Shown in pieces: positions 29,701 to 36,630 of a DNA stretch of 64,000 nt; the first letter of the stretch is position 1, and the number at the start of each line of letters is the position of its first letter. The stretch spans positions 5,954,501 through 6,018,500 of the forward strand of contig NZ_CP107932.1 of the NCBI RefSeq assembly GCF_036032445.1, written 5' to 3'. The position numbers and the translations under genes are program-made. This DNA is from Nocardia sp. NBC_00416. Lineage in GTDB: Bacteria > Actinomycetota > Actinomycetes > Mycobacteriales > Mycobacteriaceae. Under the pieces are notes generated by a model. The model saw nothing but the letters and a program-made list of their open reading frames with translations, was not told where the DNA came from and made no database searches.

Positions 29701-32700
29701 GACGCGCGTTCCTTCGCGAGCGGAGCCGGTGATCTCGTCGGCGGGTTCGCCACCGAGTTCCCGCTGTCGGTCCGGATCACCGATATCGATACCGCCGAGG
29801 CGCTGGTCGGCGGGCCCGCCGCGGGAGCCGCTCTCACTCAGGTCCGCGACCTCTACCGTTCGGTGCCCGACGGTGGTGCGGGTTACGCGCTACTGCGCCA
29901 CCTCAACCCGGAGACCACGGCCGAATTCGCCGCGGCCGAATCGGGCCGGTTCACGCTGCGCTACCGGGATCTGCGCCCCGCCCGGGTGCACACCGACGGT
30001 CCGGCCGACGGCGTACCGCTGGCACTCACGGTCGACGCGACCGATGACGGCCTGCTGTGCCGATTCGACTACGCGACCGAGATCTTCGCGGGCGAAGAGG
30101 TGAAGACCTTCGCCGAGCACTGGGTCCGCGCCCTGGGCGGTCTCGCCGAACACGGGTTGCGGCCGGACACCGGCCACGAAGACCCGGCGCCGGAGCCCGA
30201 GCCTGCTTGGGGTTCGCTGCCGGACGCGGAGGTCACTTCGCTGCTTCGCCCGATCACCGACGCACCGGGTTCCACCGCGTCCGAGCCGGGTCGCGGCGTG
30301 CTACCGCAGCGTCGTGCACAGCCCGCCGATGACCCGGCGACCGCCGGGGGCCTGTCTCCGGACCCGGCGGGCGCGCCCGCCGCGAGCGGATTGCCCCGGC
30401 GCCGCAGCCGGGCTGCCGAACAGGATTCGCCCGCCCTCTCGGACACGAATACCGGTGCCGCCGGGCTACCGCGGCGCCGACCCGCCGACGGTGCGGACGC
30501 GGAACCGGACTCGCGGTCGCGGCCCGAATCGGCACCGCTCCCACGGCGCGATACCCCGAACCCGGCAAACGCCGAAGGCGATTCGGGCGAGGCCACCTCG
30601 AACGCGGCACAGTCGCCGCTATCGCTGCCGCAGCGCCGCCCACGCCCGGATTCGGATCCCGCCGATCCAGGTCCGGTTTCGCTGCCCCGGCGTCGGACCG
30701 GAGCCGAACCGCAGTCGGCCCTCGCCGACTCGCGCGCCGAGTCGCCCGCACCGCTGCCGCGGCGCCGGCCTCGGCAGGACAGTGAGTCCGTCGCGGAGCC
30801 GGAGTCTGCGCAGCTGTCGGGCTCGGCGAGCGGCGCACTGCCGCAGCGCCCGTCTCGGTTCGACAGCGAGTCTGTCGCGGAGTCGGTGTCGGCGGAAGTC
30901 TCGGATTCGGCCCAGGTCTCGTTGCCGCAGCGTCGGTCTCGTTATGACGGTGGGTCTGTCGGGGAGTCGGGGTCGGCGCAGCTGTCGGATCCGACGCGAG
31001 GCTCGTTGCCCCAGCGCCGGTCTCGGACCGATGGTGGGTCTGTTGCCGAGTCGGTGTCGGCGGAAGTCTCGGATTCGGTGCGGGGTTCGTTGCCGCAGCG
31101 CCGGTCCAGCAATGACGGTGGGTCTGTCGCGGAGCCGGTATCGGAGGAGAAGTCCGAGCCTGCGCAGGTTTCGTTGCCGCAGCGTCGGCCGCGACCCGGT
31201 GCGCAGCGTGATCCCGAGCCCACGGCGGCCGCGGTCGAGCCCGTATCGCCTTCGCTGCCGCAGCGTTCCGCCGAGCCCGACGCGCAGTTCGAGTCCACCG
31301 GCGCGGAGTCGGTGGGGGCGCCCGCGCTGCCGCGACGCAAAGCCCGCGCCACGGTGGAACTCGACGGCCTGTCGACCGACACCGCACCTGATCCGCTGCC
31401 GCAGCGCGGGGCCCGGAGCACCGCGGAGCCGGAACCGGCGCCCGCGCCGGCTCTGCCGCAGCGCCGGCCGAAACCCCTCCGGGACGAGACGGCGTCGGAC
31501 GAACCCCGCGGATGGACCCTGAAGCGCTCGGAGCCCCCGGCTCCGGCGAAGCCCCCGGCCGCGCCGGAGCCCGAACTCACCGCCGATCCGGAACCCACCA
31601 CGTTCCTGCGCCCGATCGCCGATGTGGAGACCACCGCCTACATGTCGCCGGTGGTCGACCTCGGATCGCACGACGATCAGAGCACCCTGCTGTCGCTGTT
31701 CGACGAACAGGCGTCGCGCACTCCTTCGGTTCCGGCCGTGCGGCAAGGTGCGCGGGTGCTCAGCTACAGCGAACTGGACCGCAAGTCCCGGGCGCTGGCC
31801 GTGGAACTGGTCCGCTTCGGGGTGGGTGCGCAGACCCTGGTCGCCGTGGCCATGCGTCCCGGTATCGACCTGGTGGTCGCGGTCTGCGCGGTGTTGCGCG
31901 CCGGTGGCGGCTATGTGCCCGTCGACCCCGGCTGTCCGGCCGCGGAGTTCGACGAATTGCTGGCGGCGGCCGCCCCGATCTGTGTGCTGAGCACCTCCGA
32001 CGACGGTGTCAGCACGAGCAGCGGTATCTCGGTCGTCGCCATCGATCTGCTCTACCTGGACCTGCCCACCGACCCGGCCGCTGATCCGCCGGTCGTCGCC
32101 GACGACCGCGCCGACGTCCGGTATGCCCCCGGCGGGTCGCCGGGGGTCACGAGCACCCACCGGCAGCTGGTCGAGCGGCTGCGCCGGGCGCAGCGTAGTC
32201 ACCCGTACGATTCGGCCGATCTGGTGCTGCACGCGGCGCCGGTCGTGAGCGATATCACTCTGTGGGAGTTGTTCCGGCCGCTGCACCACGGTGCGCAGAT
32301 CCTGATGCCCGACCATCCCGGCCGGGCCGCCGACCTGTCCCGGTCGATCGCCGCGCACAGGGTGACGATCGTGCACGTCGTCCCGGCGCTGCTCGACCGG
32401 TTCCTCGATTCGGTGACCGACGGCGGCGGCCGTGCCGCGCATCCCAGCCTGCGCCGGGTCGTCGTGGACGGTGCGGCGCTGCCGCCCGGCGGCGTCGAAC
32501 GGTTCATGACGCTGCTGCCCGGCGCCGAGCTGGTCATCTGGTACGGCCACAACGAGACCGGTGTGATCACCGTGGGTTCGGTCGGCGGGCGTCCCGTCAC
32601 CAATGACCGGGTGTACCTGCTGGACGAGCGATTGCGTCCGGTACCGCCCGGGACGGTCGGGGAGATGTACATCGGCGGTCCGCAGCTGGCTCGGGGCTAC

Positions 32701-32874
32701 TACGACGCACCCGCGGAGACGGCTGCCCGGTTCGTCGCCACCGGTGGCGGGGGCCGGCTGTATCGAACGGGAGATCTCGTTCGCCGTCGCGACGGCGTCC
32801 TGGAATACCTCGGGCGGGTCGAACGCGTCGGCGGGTCGCTGCTGAGCGGCTCCCGCCGCGGCGGGCATGATTGA
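23713..32874 (+). CDS. Catalytically erased NRPS-like giant protein with LP(Q/R)R repeats
   Basis: An intact 3053-aa frame. Residues 1-425 are a clear paralogue of the first A domain of NRPS 2, but YTSGSTGLPKG has become YVSDGETSPDG, FDAS has become SDSA, YGPTE has become YGPAE, and the C-terminal subdomain is missing. A disordered Pro/Ser/Ala linker follows (about 427-686). Then comes a C-like domain (about 690-1130) with HHxxxDG changed to HRILADE (H825-R826), and an A-like domain (about 1140-1670) with LCASVSPNGPE for the A3 motif and TGEPDRA for the A10 lysine motif. An E-like domain (about 1730-2156) has NGLAVDD for HHxxxDG. A tract of LP(Q/R)R repeats (about 2197-2585) precedes a final A-like domain (about 2633-3053) that stops just after the YRTGD region. 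No phosphopantetheine-attachment motif was found. It cannot be an ordinary NRPS. Scaffold, docking partner, regulator or decaying pseudogene are all possible; the absence of any stop or frameshift over 9 kb favours a selected protein. Confidence 0.88.
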   Translation: MTRPVRTRPHRTRRPRVTTLPQLIANAVETNPDGAALVLADGTGPLEQVSYADLDAWSSRLARSLMARGIGPEDLVAVAIPRSLDAVLAVWAVAKTGAGFVPIDPAYPPSWVAHLLVDVGAVYGLAVSWVRNELPDEIEWLQVDTVGAARALEQFSSDPVTYADRIRPLRAEHPAYVSYVSDGETSPDGVVVTQAGLSGLCSEQQGRYRVEPEDRTLNFAPLPSDSAVLELLLALGGAATMVVVSPLVSTADELTELLRRTGVTHAYLTSDALQVIDPAGLDELGVVVTGRRPCPPELVSRWAIPVAGGPTRVLYQGYGPAEATTMTSISTALSPGRPPTIGAPIRGVTAYILDEQLGQVPDGAVGELYIGGAQLARGYHRRPGRTAQLLVADPYADDGARLYRTGDLVRRTADGEMEYVGRVELPPAQPAETAFSAASALVDQPESAVEPTDRPATPPIDFEQSLPIRETPASYEVPGLRAAEPESPVRDHAFSGYGYGLSHQDAGRPDPAPEVPARSGPGTDSRLASEQRDMDLPGRGYLDMPDRQQPLGRRGSRSAESLDPPVPAAESTWSDDPAADSWLSSGYQLPSPGDAQTVRGGSFPTAGDALSFYENPPESPGEPAAAANRAPSAAAAIPEPARTPDFPFGARDTNAPSPLWPSATGASLGSGARSPAPESIPARNESPVAVPRPELIPLSPGQVRLWERNQFTPEESTDTVIAAMTLAGTLDATAMQAAVADVVDRHETLRTVYPEVGGTPHQVVLPRERAVPEVAAEPLAPALLADWLEALSRTDFDAADPDQVPVRFALAELSPREHVVAVVVHRILADEVSVGLLLRDLLRAFLGRRNRSRPLWQPLSVQYLDYFLSRQAELGDITDPGSLAAARLTFWREYLAGLPPRLEIPAAGARPGTASYGVHGFEMSTRTHRRIADIARRGEVSEFIVVRAAFAVLLARSAAVTDIVLGSSVRGHDEHELDDAIGPYANTVVLRTRIDPAESFLDLVARVAESDRAAFSHADLPFEILDATLGAGQPLFDMAISLRHNDVPRLEMPSLSTEPIDIANSSSECRLRLVIDPHRAPDGSPDGIAAAFHYAADRFDAATVAEFAGRLQRVLTVAGGDPDGPIGDIDLLSRADLDRLLVVWNDTRYPVAPDLLLDGYRRTVTTRPDTVAVADAESELTYQEFDDRVNRLARQLIESGVGAETRVGVAIRNSPDLLVAIYAVLTAGGACLPLDPDDPAGWNSQVIDIAGPACVLVAPADESRLAAALKTIGAQTAIPLLVVGGADLTGYSAEPVRPEELIRPVRPGNAAYLLCASVSPNGPELAVLSHSAINNQVTLMLAQYPMGFTDVYLQQNPATCDTSLWGCFLPLRAGAELALAPAGADDPERIAEAIAARAVTVTDFGPDELATFTERADPGRVRSLREVFVTGGPLAPETAAAVRERCGARAQNLYGTCETTVSATSWPAAGSAERSVPIGLPQWNTRVYVLDSRLRPVPPGVPGELYLAGDQLARGYTRRPGATADRFVANPFGYGQRMYRTGDMVRWRDATVSTPQRLDYLGRTDEQFGFRGHRIRPAAIAAALRALPGIAEAAVLTRATGPAVSSAARPGARLVAYVVPEQAGEEPDPARFRAALAQSLPVRLVPSAFQVVERIPLTGTGEPDRALLPDPDGVAPLPPDPGPWSAAALAASGHPVDDPDTARSVADPSSDGVPTAAAVDPIVVPGAPETTGELPATPTAARLLDNPVPGVEVRSVVLDLPADRPLSRTEAAVRSVMARHPMLSARLESGDGTPTLWIPPREQRGERQYWWLGPESGENTVATDDVVQAAADALDPVTGRNIHFVVTGTEPDRRLVVVANGLAVDDRSWRIVLDELLAGWAAADPAAAAPESKLPQLVRALDARARSIELLDESGWWRRNLAGAQLVAPLDSADLRARRRVSLAITAEGTAAVTAAADAYRATVPEVLLTAVAIALRTGGQGTVARAIGSLVRCDADARSFASGAGDLVGGFATEFPLSVRITDIDTAEALVGGPAAGAALTQVRDLYRSVPDGGAGYALLRHLNPETTAEFAAAESGRFTLRYRDLRPARVHTDGPADGVPLALTVDATDDGLLCRFDYATEIFAGEEVKTFAEHWVRALGGLAEHGLRPDTGHEDPAPEPEPAWGSLPDAEVTSLLRPITDAPGSTASEPGRGVLPQRRAQPADDPATAGGLSPDPAGAPAASGLPRRRSRAAEQDSPALSDTNTGAAGLPRRRPADGADAEPDSRSRPESAPLPRRDTPNPANAEGDSGEATSNAAQSPLSLPQRRPRPDSDPADPGPVSLPRRRTGAEPQSALADSRAESPAPLPRRRPRQDSESVAEPESAQLSGSASGALPQRPSRFDSESVAESVSAEVSDSAQVSLPQRRSRYDGGSVGESGSAQLSDPTRGSLPQRRSRTDGGSVAESVSAEVSDSVRGSLPQRRSSNDGGSVAEPVSEEKSEPAQVSLPQRRPRPGAQRDPEPTAAAVEPVSPSLPQRSAEPDAQFESTGAESVGAPALPRRKARATVELDGLSTDTAPDPLPQRGARSTAEPEPAPAPALPQRRPKPLRDETASDEPRGWTLKRSEPPAPAKPPAAPEPELTADPEPTTFLRPIADVETTAYMSPVVDLGSHDDQSTLLSLFDEQASRTPSVPAVRQGARVLSYSELDRKSRALAVELVRFGVGAQTLVAVAMRPGIDLVVAVCAVLRAGGGYVPVDPGCPAAEFDELLAAAAPICVLSTSDDGVSTSSGISVVAIDLLYLDLPTDPAADPPVVADDRADVRYAPGGSPGVTSTHRQLVERLRRAQRSHPYDSADLVLHAAPVVSDITLWELFRPLHHGAQILMPDHPGRAADLSRSIAAHRVTIVHVVPALLDRFLDSVTDGGGRAAHPSLRRVVVDGAALPPGGVERFMTLLPGAELVIWYGHNETGVITVGSVGGRPVTNDRVYLLDERLRPVPPGTVGEMYIGGPQLARGYYDAPAETAARFVATGGGGRLYRTGDLVRRRDGVLEYLGRVERVGGSLLSGSRRGGHD
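30301..31467 (+). repeat. LP(Q/R)R protein-repeat tract
   Basis: Within the third NRPS-like protein (residues about 2197-2585) I count 16 copies of LPQR or LPRR, usually LP[QR]RR.R, separated by 20-30 residues rich in Asp, Ser, Ala, Glu and Pro. The alternating basic and acidic, low-complexity character predicts disorder. Similar LPRR-containing tails occur in some actinobacterial sensor kinases, but I cannot show homology. Confidence 0.85.
30754..31173 (+). repeat. Five tandem 84-bp repeat units
   Basis: Inside the LP(Q/R)R tract the LP codons fall at 30754, 30838, 30922, 31006, 31090 and 31174, exactly 84 bases apart, giving five in-frame 28-aa units of the pattern LPQRRSR.DGGSVAE.VSAE and then VSDS..GS. 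Units at 30838, 30922, 31006 and 31090 are most alike. The exact periodicity points to recent slippage or unequal crossover, so copy number may vary between strains. Confidence 0.88.
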
Positions 32875-33124
32875 TCCGGCCCGAAGTGTTGCGAGTCATA
32901 GCGGCGAATCCCCGTTCGTACCGACTCCACACAGTCCGCTCGACCGGGACGAGATATTCGGGCAACGCTACGGTAACGATATGTCCGCGAAGTACGACTA
33001 CACGGGCAGAACCCCCGGGGTGGGTGATTCCTGCCCGGTTACTGTGAGGCGTTCGGGTCCGGGAGCCGGTTGTTGCGGTGCGGAAGGCCCGAATGAAAAT
33101 TCGAGACGAAGCGAAGGTGCGAAA

Positions 33125-34192
33125 TTGATACGTCGACTCACCCGGCGTGGCGGTAGGCGCGCCGCGGCGATGGTCGCGGCCACGGCAGTGCTCACCGGAG
33201 TGATGACGGGCCTCGGCGGTAGTACCGCCACGGCGGACCCGATCATCGAATCCAAGACTCTGCTGGCCGATCCCACCGCGCCCGACGGGTCGCGCATCGT
33301 GAAGGCCGAGTACAAGGACGATCGGAACCTGCGCCTCTACGTGCACTCCACGGCGATGGACAAGGACATCGTCGTCGATGTTCAGCGCCCGGCCGACGCC
33401 TCGGAGCCGCGGCCGACGCTCTATCTGCTCAACGGCGCAGGTGGCGGCGAGGACTCGGCGTCCTGGCAGGCCCAGACCAACACCCTCGGCTTCCTGGCCG
33501 ACAAGAACGTCAACGTCATCCAGCCCATCGGCGGTAGCTGGAGCTACTACACCGACTGGATCAAGGACGATCCGGCGCTCGGCCGCAACAAGTGGAAGAC
33601 GTTCTTCACCGAAGAGCTCCCGCCGCTGGTCGACGGCGCGCTGGGCACCAACGGCGTCAACGCGATCGCCGGCCTGTCCACTTCGGGCACCACCGTGCTG
33701 GCCCTGCCGATCGCCAAGCCCGGGCTCTACAAGGCGGCTGCCGCCTACAGCGGTTGCGCCCAGACCAGTGACCCGGTCGGCTCGGAATTCGTGAAGCTCA
33801 CCGTCAACGTGTGGGGCGGTGGCAACACCGACAACATGTACGGTCCGGACGGTTCGCCGGCCTGGGTCGAGAACGATCCCTACGTGAACGCCGAGAAACT
33901 CCGCGGCGTCGATCTCTACGTTTCCACCGGTAACGGCCTGCCCGGCCGCTGGGACACGCTGAACGGCCCGCACACCCTGCCCGGCTCCTACGGGCTCGCC
34001 AACCAGATCCTGGTCGGCGGCGTCATCGAAGCGGGCACCAACTACTGCACGCACAACCTGAAGAACCGGCTGGACTCCCTGGGCATCCCGGCCACCTTCA
34101 ACTTCCGCGACACCGGCACCCACTCGTGGGGCTACTGGGAAGACGAGTTCCTGGCTTCCTGGCCGGTCCTCGCGGGTGGTCTCGGACTGTAA
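33125..34192 (+). CDS. Secreted antigen-85-like esterase (mycolyltransferase superfamily)
   Basis: A 355-aa exported alpha/beta-hydrolase. The N-terminus has arginines then a hydrophobic core and an Ala-rich end (about residues 1-38, cleavage near ATADP), a classical signal peptide. The nucleophile is in GLSTSG (Ser185), matching the GLSM motif of antigen 85. The C-terminal THSWGYW matches the HSWEYW of antigen 85 and supplies the catalytic histidine. Antigen 85 enzymes move mycolic acids between trehalose and arabinogalactan in the cell envelope; that role is inferred here. The start is TTG at 33125, after GAAGGTG with seven-base spacing. The open frame extends upstream, but that part lacks a signal sequence. 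A strong hairpin follows the stop. Confidence 0.85.
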   Translation: MIRRLTRRGGRRAAAMVAATAVLTGVMTGLGGSTATADPIIESKTLLADPTAPDGSRIVKAEYKDDRNLRLYVHSTAMDKDIVVDVQRPADASEPRPTLYLLNGAGGGEDSASWQAQTNTLGFLADKNVNVIQPIGGSWSYYTDWIKDDPALGRNKWKTFFTEELPPLVDGALGTNGVNAIAGLSTSGTTVLALPIAKPGLYKAAAAYSGCAQTSDPVGSEFVKLTVNVWGGGNTDNMYGPDGSPAWVENDPYVNAEKLRGVDLYVSTGNGLPGRWDTLNGPHTLPGSYGLANQILVGGVIEAGTNYCTHNLKNRLDSLGIPATFNFRDTGTHSWGYWEDEFLASWPVLAGGLGL

Positions 34193-34207
34193 TTCCACAC
34201 AGCGAAT

Positions 34208-34241
34208 CGAGTAGCGCGCCGGTGCTCCGGCGCGCTACTCG
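34208..34241 (+). terminator. Terminator after the antigen-85-like gene
   Basis: A 15-bp perfect stem (CGAGTAGCGCGCCGG and its complement) with loop TGCT, 15 bases after the stop codon. There is only a short T run (CGTTTC) after it, which is usual for high-GC organisms. Confidence 0.8.
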
Positions 34242-34351
34242 CGTTTCGGGACGCGGGTTCGGGTGACCAGGACCGCGAAGGTGAGAGGCGAGTGAGCCCC
34301 CTTCAGCACCTTCCCGTGCGGTGCACGGAGTTGGTCCAGCGTCGTAGACCC

Positions 34352-35170
34352 CTACTCCGCGAAGACCGCCTTGCGCTTGCCCAGCATCGCGCCCGCGCCT
34401 TCGAAGAAGTCGGGGGACTGCAGCAGTTCGGCCTGCCCGGCCTTCTCGTCGGCCAGTGCCGTATCGAGGGCGGTCAGAGTGGCGCGGTTGAGCGCCTTCT
34501 TGGTCAGTTCGAGGGCGCGGCGGGGGCCGTGCGAGATCTTCTCGGCCGCGGCCTCGACGGCCGCGTCCAGTTCCTCGGTGCCCGCGAGTACGTCGGTGAA
34601 CAGGCCCTCGGCGTGAGCGGCGGGGGCGGGGAGACGTTCGCCGAGCAGTGCCATCCGTGCCGCCAGCGGGCGGCCCGCGGCCGCGGCGACCAGGGCCGCG
34701 GCGCCGCCGTCGGGCATCAGGCCGATATTGATGAACGCCAGCAGCAGGTAGGAGTCGGCTTCGGCGTACACGAGGTCGGCGGCCAGCGCGATGCCGACGC
34801 CGACGCCGGCGGTCGCGCCGCGGAGGCGCACGATCACCGGTACCGGTAGGTCGACGATGGCGCGGACGAGCCGGTTGGCGGCGTCCATCACCATATCCGC
34901 GGTGATGCCGCGGGCGCCCTCTTCGGCGCTGGCGGCGAGGTCGGCGCCGGTGCAGAAATCTCCGCCTTCACCGGTGAGTACGACCACCCGCACGGATTTG
35001 TCCTGTGCGGCGGCGAGGAAGGTCTCGCCCAGTGCCACCATGGAGTCGTAGTCGAGGGCATTCTTGCGTTTGGGCTTGGTGAGCGTCACCCGCAGCACAC
35101 GGCCGTCTCGCACGGCGGAGAAACCCGTCGGCCGTTCGGTGGGGGAAGTCGGGGAATCTGTGTTGACCAT
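34352..35170 (-). CDS. Enoyl-CoA hydratase/isomerase family protein
   Basis: A 272-aa crotonase-fold enzyme. The oxyanion-hole segments are recognisable: GGDFCTGADL (about residues 69-78) and the GATAGVGVGIALAADLVYA block (about 118-136), followed by LAFINIGLMPDGG, where the second catalytic acid of true hydratases would sit (here Asp rather than the common Glu pair). It could hydrate or isomerise enoyl-CoA esters in beta-oxidation. The start at 35170 faces the tandem TetR regulator across a 133-base gap, and control by that regulator is likely. Confidence 0.88.
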   Translation of the reverse strand: MVNTDSPTSPTERPTGFSAVRDGRVLRVTLTKPKRKNALDYDSMVALGETFLAAAQDKSVRVVVLTGEGGDFCTGADLAASAEEGARGITADMVMDAANRLVRAIVDLPVPVIVRLRGATAGVGVGIALAADLVYAEADSYLLLAFINIGLMPDGGAAALVAAAAGRPLAARMALLGERLPAPAAHAEGLFTDVLAGTEELDAAVEAAAEKISHGPRRALELTKKALNRATLTALDTALADEKAGQAELLQSPDFFEGAGAMLGKRKAVFAE

Positions 35171-35217
35171 GCGCGCTCCATCGGGTGCGGTCCGGTGCCA
35201 ACCGGGTGGCGAATAGC

Positions 35218-35243
35218 GGTTAACGTTGCGAATTGTGGTTAAC
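35218..35243. promoter_or_regulatory. Candidate operator with two GGTTAAC boxes
   Basis: Two copies of GGTTAAC (35218-35224 and 35237-35243), each containing the palindrome GTTAAC, with centres 19 bp apart between the divergent hydratase and TetR-type regulator genes. The placement suits autoregulation and co-regulation of the hydratase by the regulator. The assignment is by position only. Confidence 0.45.
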
Positions 35244-35303
35244 TTAGGTTGACTTGTCGGGCGCTGTCAACACCGGCGGCGCCGCCGACGGAACGGAGAA
35301 TGC

Positions 35304-36560
35304 ATGGTCGCGGATAGCAGCCGGGTGGACCCGGTGCGCGTGCGTCCGGCCGACCGTGGCAACGGCCAGGGCGGGCGGCGTCGGCCCAAGGACCGCAAGG
35401 TCCAGATCATGAGGGCCGCGGCCCGGGCTTTCAGCGAACGCGGCTACTACCCGGTCGGCGTGGACGAGATCGCGGCCGAGGTCGGGATCTCCGGTCCTGC
35501 CCTGTACCGCCATTTCGCCAACAAGTACGCCCTGCTGGTCGCCGCGGCGGAGGAAGGCGCGCGGCAACTGCTCGAAGCCGCGCGGGCCGCGGACGACCCA
35601 GGGGCGGCCCCCGGCGAACGCCTCGACGGCTTGATCAAGGCTGTCGCCGAGCACACCATCGATATCCGGCGTGAGGCCGGCCTGTACCGGTGGGAGGGCC
35701 GCTACCTGGAGCAGCCCGACCGCGCCCGGATCCGCACCCTGTACAACGAGATCAACAGCGCCTTCGCCGCGCCGATCGAACAACTCCGTCCGGACGCCCC
35801 GCCCGAGGACATCGCCCTGCTGGCCGCCGCCGTGCTCAGCGTGATCGGCAGCATCTCGGCGCACCGCACCGCCCTGTCGAGCACCAAACTCCATCCGTTG
35901 CTACGCGATATGGCGTGGTCGATCGTGCGCGCCGAACTGCCGCCCGCCCCCGGCGCGGGCGAGGCGGACAATGCGCCGCGCGGTCTTCCGGTGACCTCGA
36001 AGCGGGAACAGCTGCTCACCGAGGCGATCCGGATCTTCGGCCGCCGGGGCTATCACGAGGCCAGTATCGAAGAGATCGGCGCGGCCGTCGGGATCAACGC
36101 CTCCAGTGTCTACCGGTACTTCAGCAGCAAATCCGATCTGCTGGCCGCGGCCTTCCATCGCACCGGTGACCGCTTGGCGTTCGCCATCACCGAGGCGCTC
36201 GCCGAGGCCAGTGGCCGCCCCGACGCGGTGGACAAGATCGCCGATCGCTATGTCCGGCTCAGTTTCACCATGCCCGAGATCATGCCGGTGTACTACGCGG
36301 AGTTCCCGAATCTGCCACCGGCCGAACAGCACAAACTGCGCGCGATCCAACGGCAGAACGTGCACGAGTGGGCGAATCTGCTCGACGGCGATCCGACCGA
36401 AGCTCGCTTCCGGGTGCATTCGGCGATCGGTCAGGTCATCGATGTGGGCCGGTTGATCCGTTTCGATTCCCGGCCGCAGCACCTGGCCCGGGTGCATGCG
36501 CTGATGATGGCGGTCCTGCTCGGACCGTCGCCCGACGGCGGTCGTCGAATCCATGCCTGA
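35304..36560 (+). CDS. Tandem TetR-type regulator with two HTH domains
   Basis: A 418-aa protein containing two complete TetR units. HTH 1 is at about residues 35-82 (IMRAAARAFSERGYYPVGVD, then EIAAEVGISGPALYRHFANK). HTH 2 is at about 232-280 (REQLLTEAIRIFGRRGYHEA, then IEEIGAAVGINASSVYRYFSSK). Each is followed by a helical ligand-binding-type domain. Normal TetR proteins are about 200 aa and dimerise; this fusion may act as a pseudo-dimer. It is divergent from an enoyl-CoA hydratase gene, so fatty-acyl-CoA or a related lipid signal is a reasonable but unproven ligand. Start ATG 35304 with GGAG upstream. Confidence 0.9.
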   Translation: MVADSSRVDPVRVRPADRGNGQGGRRRPKDRKVQIMRAAARAFSERGYYPVGVDEIAAEVGISGPALYRHFANKYALLVAAAEEGARQLLEAARAADDPGAAPGERLDGLIKAVAEHTIDIRREAGLYRWEGRYLEQPDRARIRTLYNEINSAFAAPIEQLRPDAPPEDIALLAAAVLSVIGSISAHRTALSSTKLHPLLRDMAWSIVRAELPPAPGAGEADNAPRGLPVTSKREQLLTEAIRIFGRRGYHEASIEEIGAAVGINASSVYRYFSSKSDLLAAAFHRTGDRLAFAITEALAEASGRPDAVDKIADRYVRLSFTMPEIMPVYYAEFPNLPPAEQHKLRAIQRQNVHEWANLLDGDPTEARFRVHSAIGQVIDVGRLIRFDSRPQHLARVHALMMAVLLGPSPDGGRRIHA

Positions 36561-36595
36561 CCAGGCTCGATCGCACTGTCTCGGATAAGGGCTTG

Positions 36596-36616
36596 ACCTT
36601 GCCCCAGGGGCAAGGT
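36596..36616 (+). promoter_or_regulatory. MerR-type operator/promoter of the serine hydrolase-merR operon
   Basis: A perfect 10-1-10 dyad (ACCTTGCCCC, A, GGGGCAAGGT) begins inside a TTGACC -35 element at 36593-36598. A weak -10 (GACCAT, 36619-36624) lies about 20 bp further on. The dyad fills the over-long spacer, the hallmark of MerR-family activation. Transcription would start at or next to the ATG at 36631, implying a leaderless mRNA. Confidence 0.8.
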
Positions 36617-36630
36617 TCGACCATTGAGTC

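Noticed and set aside
23713..32874. Annotating the third giant gene as a normal multimodular NRPS or as a pseudogene
   Set aside because: Catalytic and carrier motifs are missing, so it is not a working NRPS; yet there is no stop or frameshift, so pseudogene status is not shown either.
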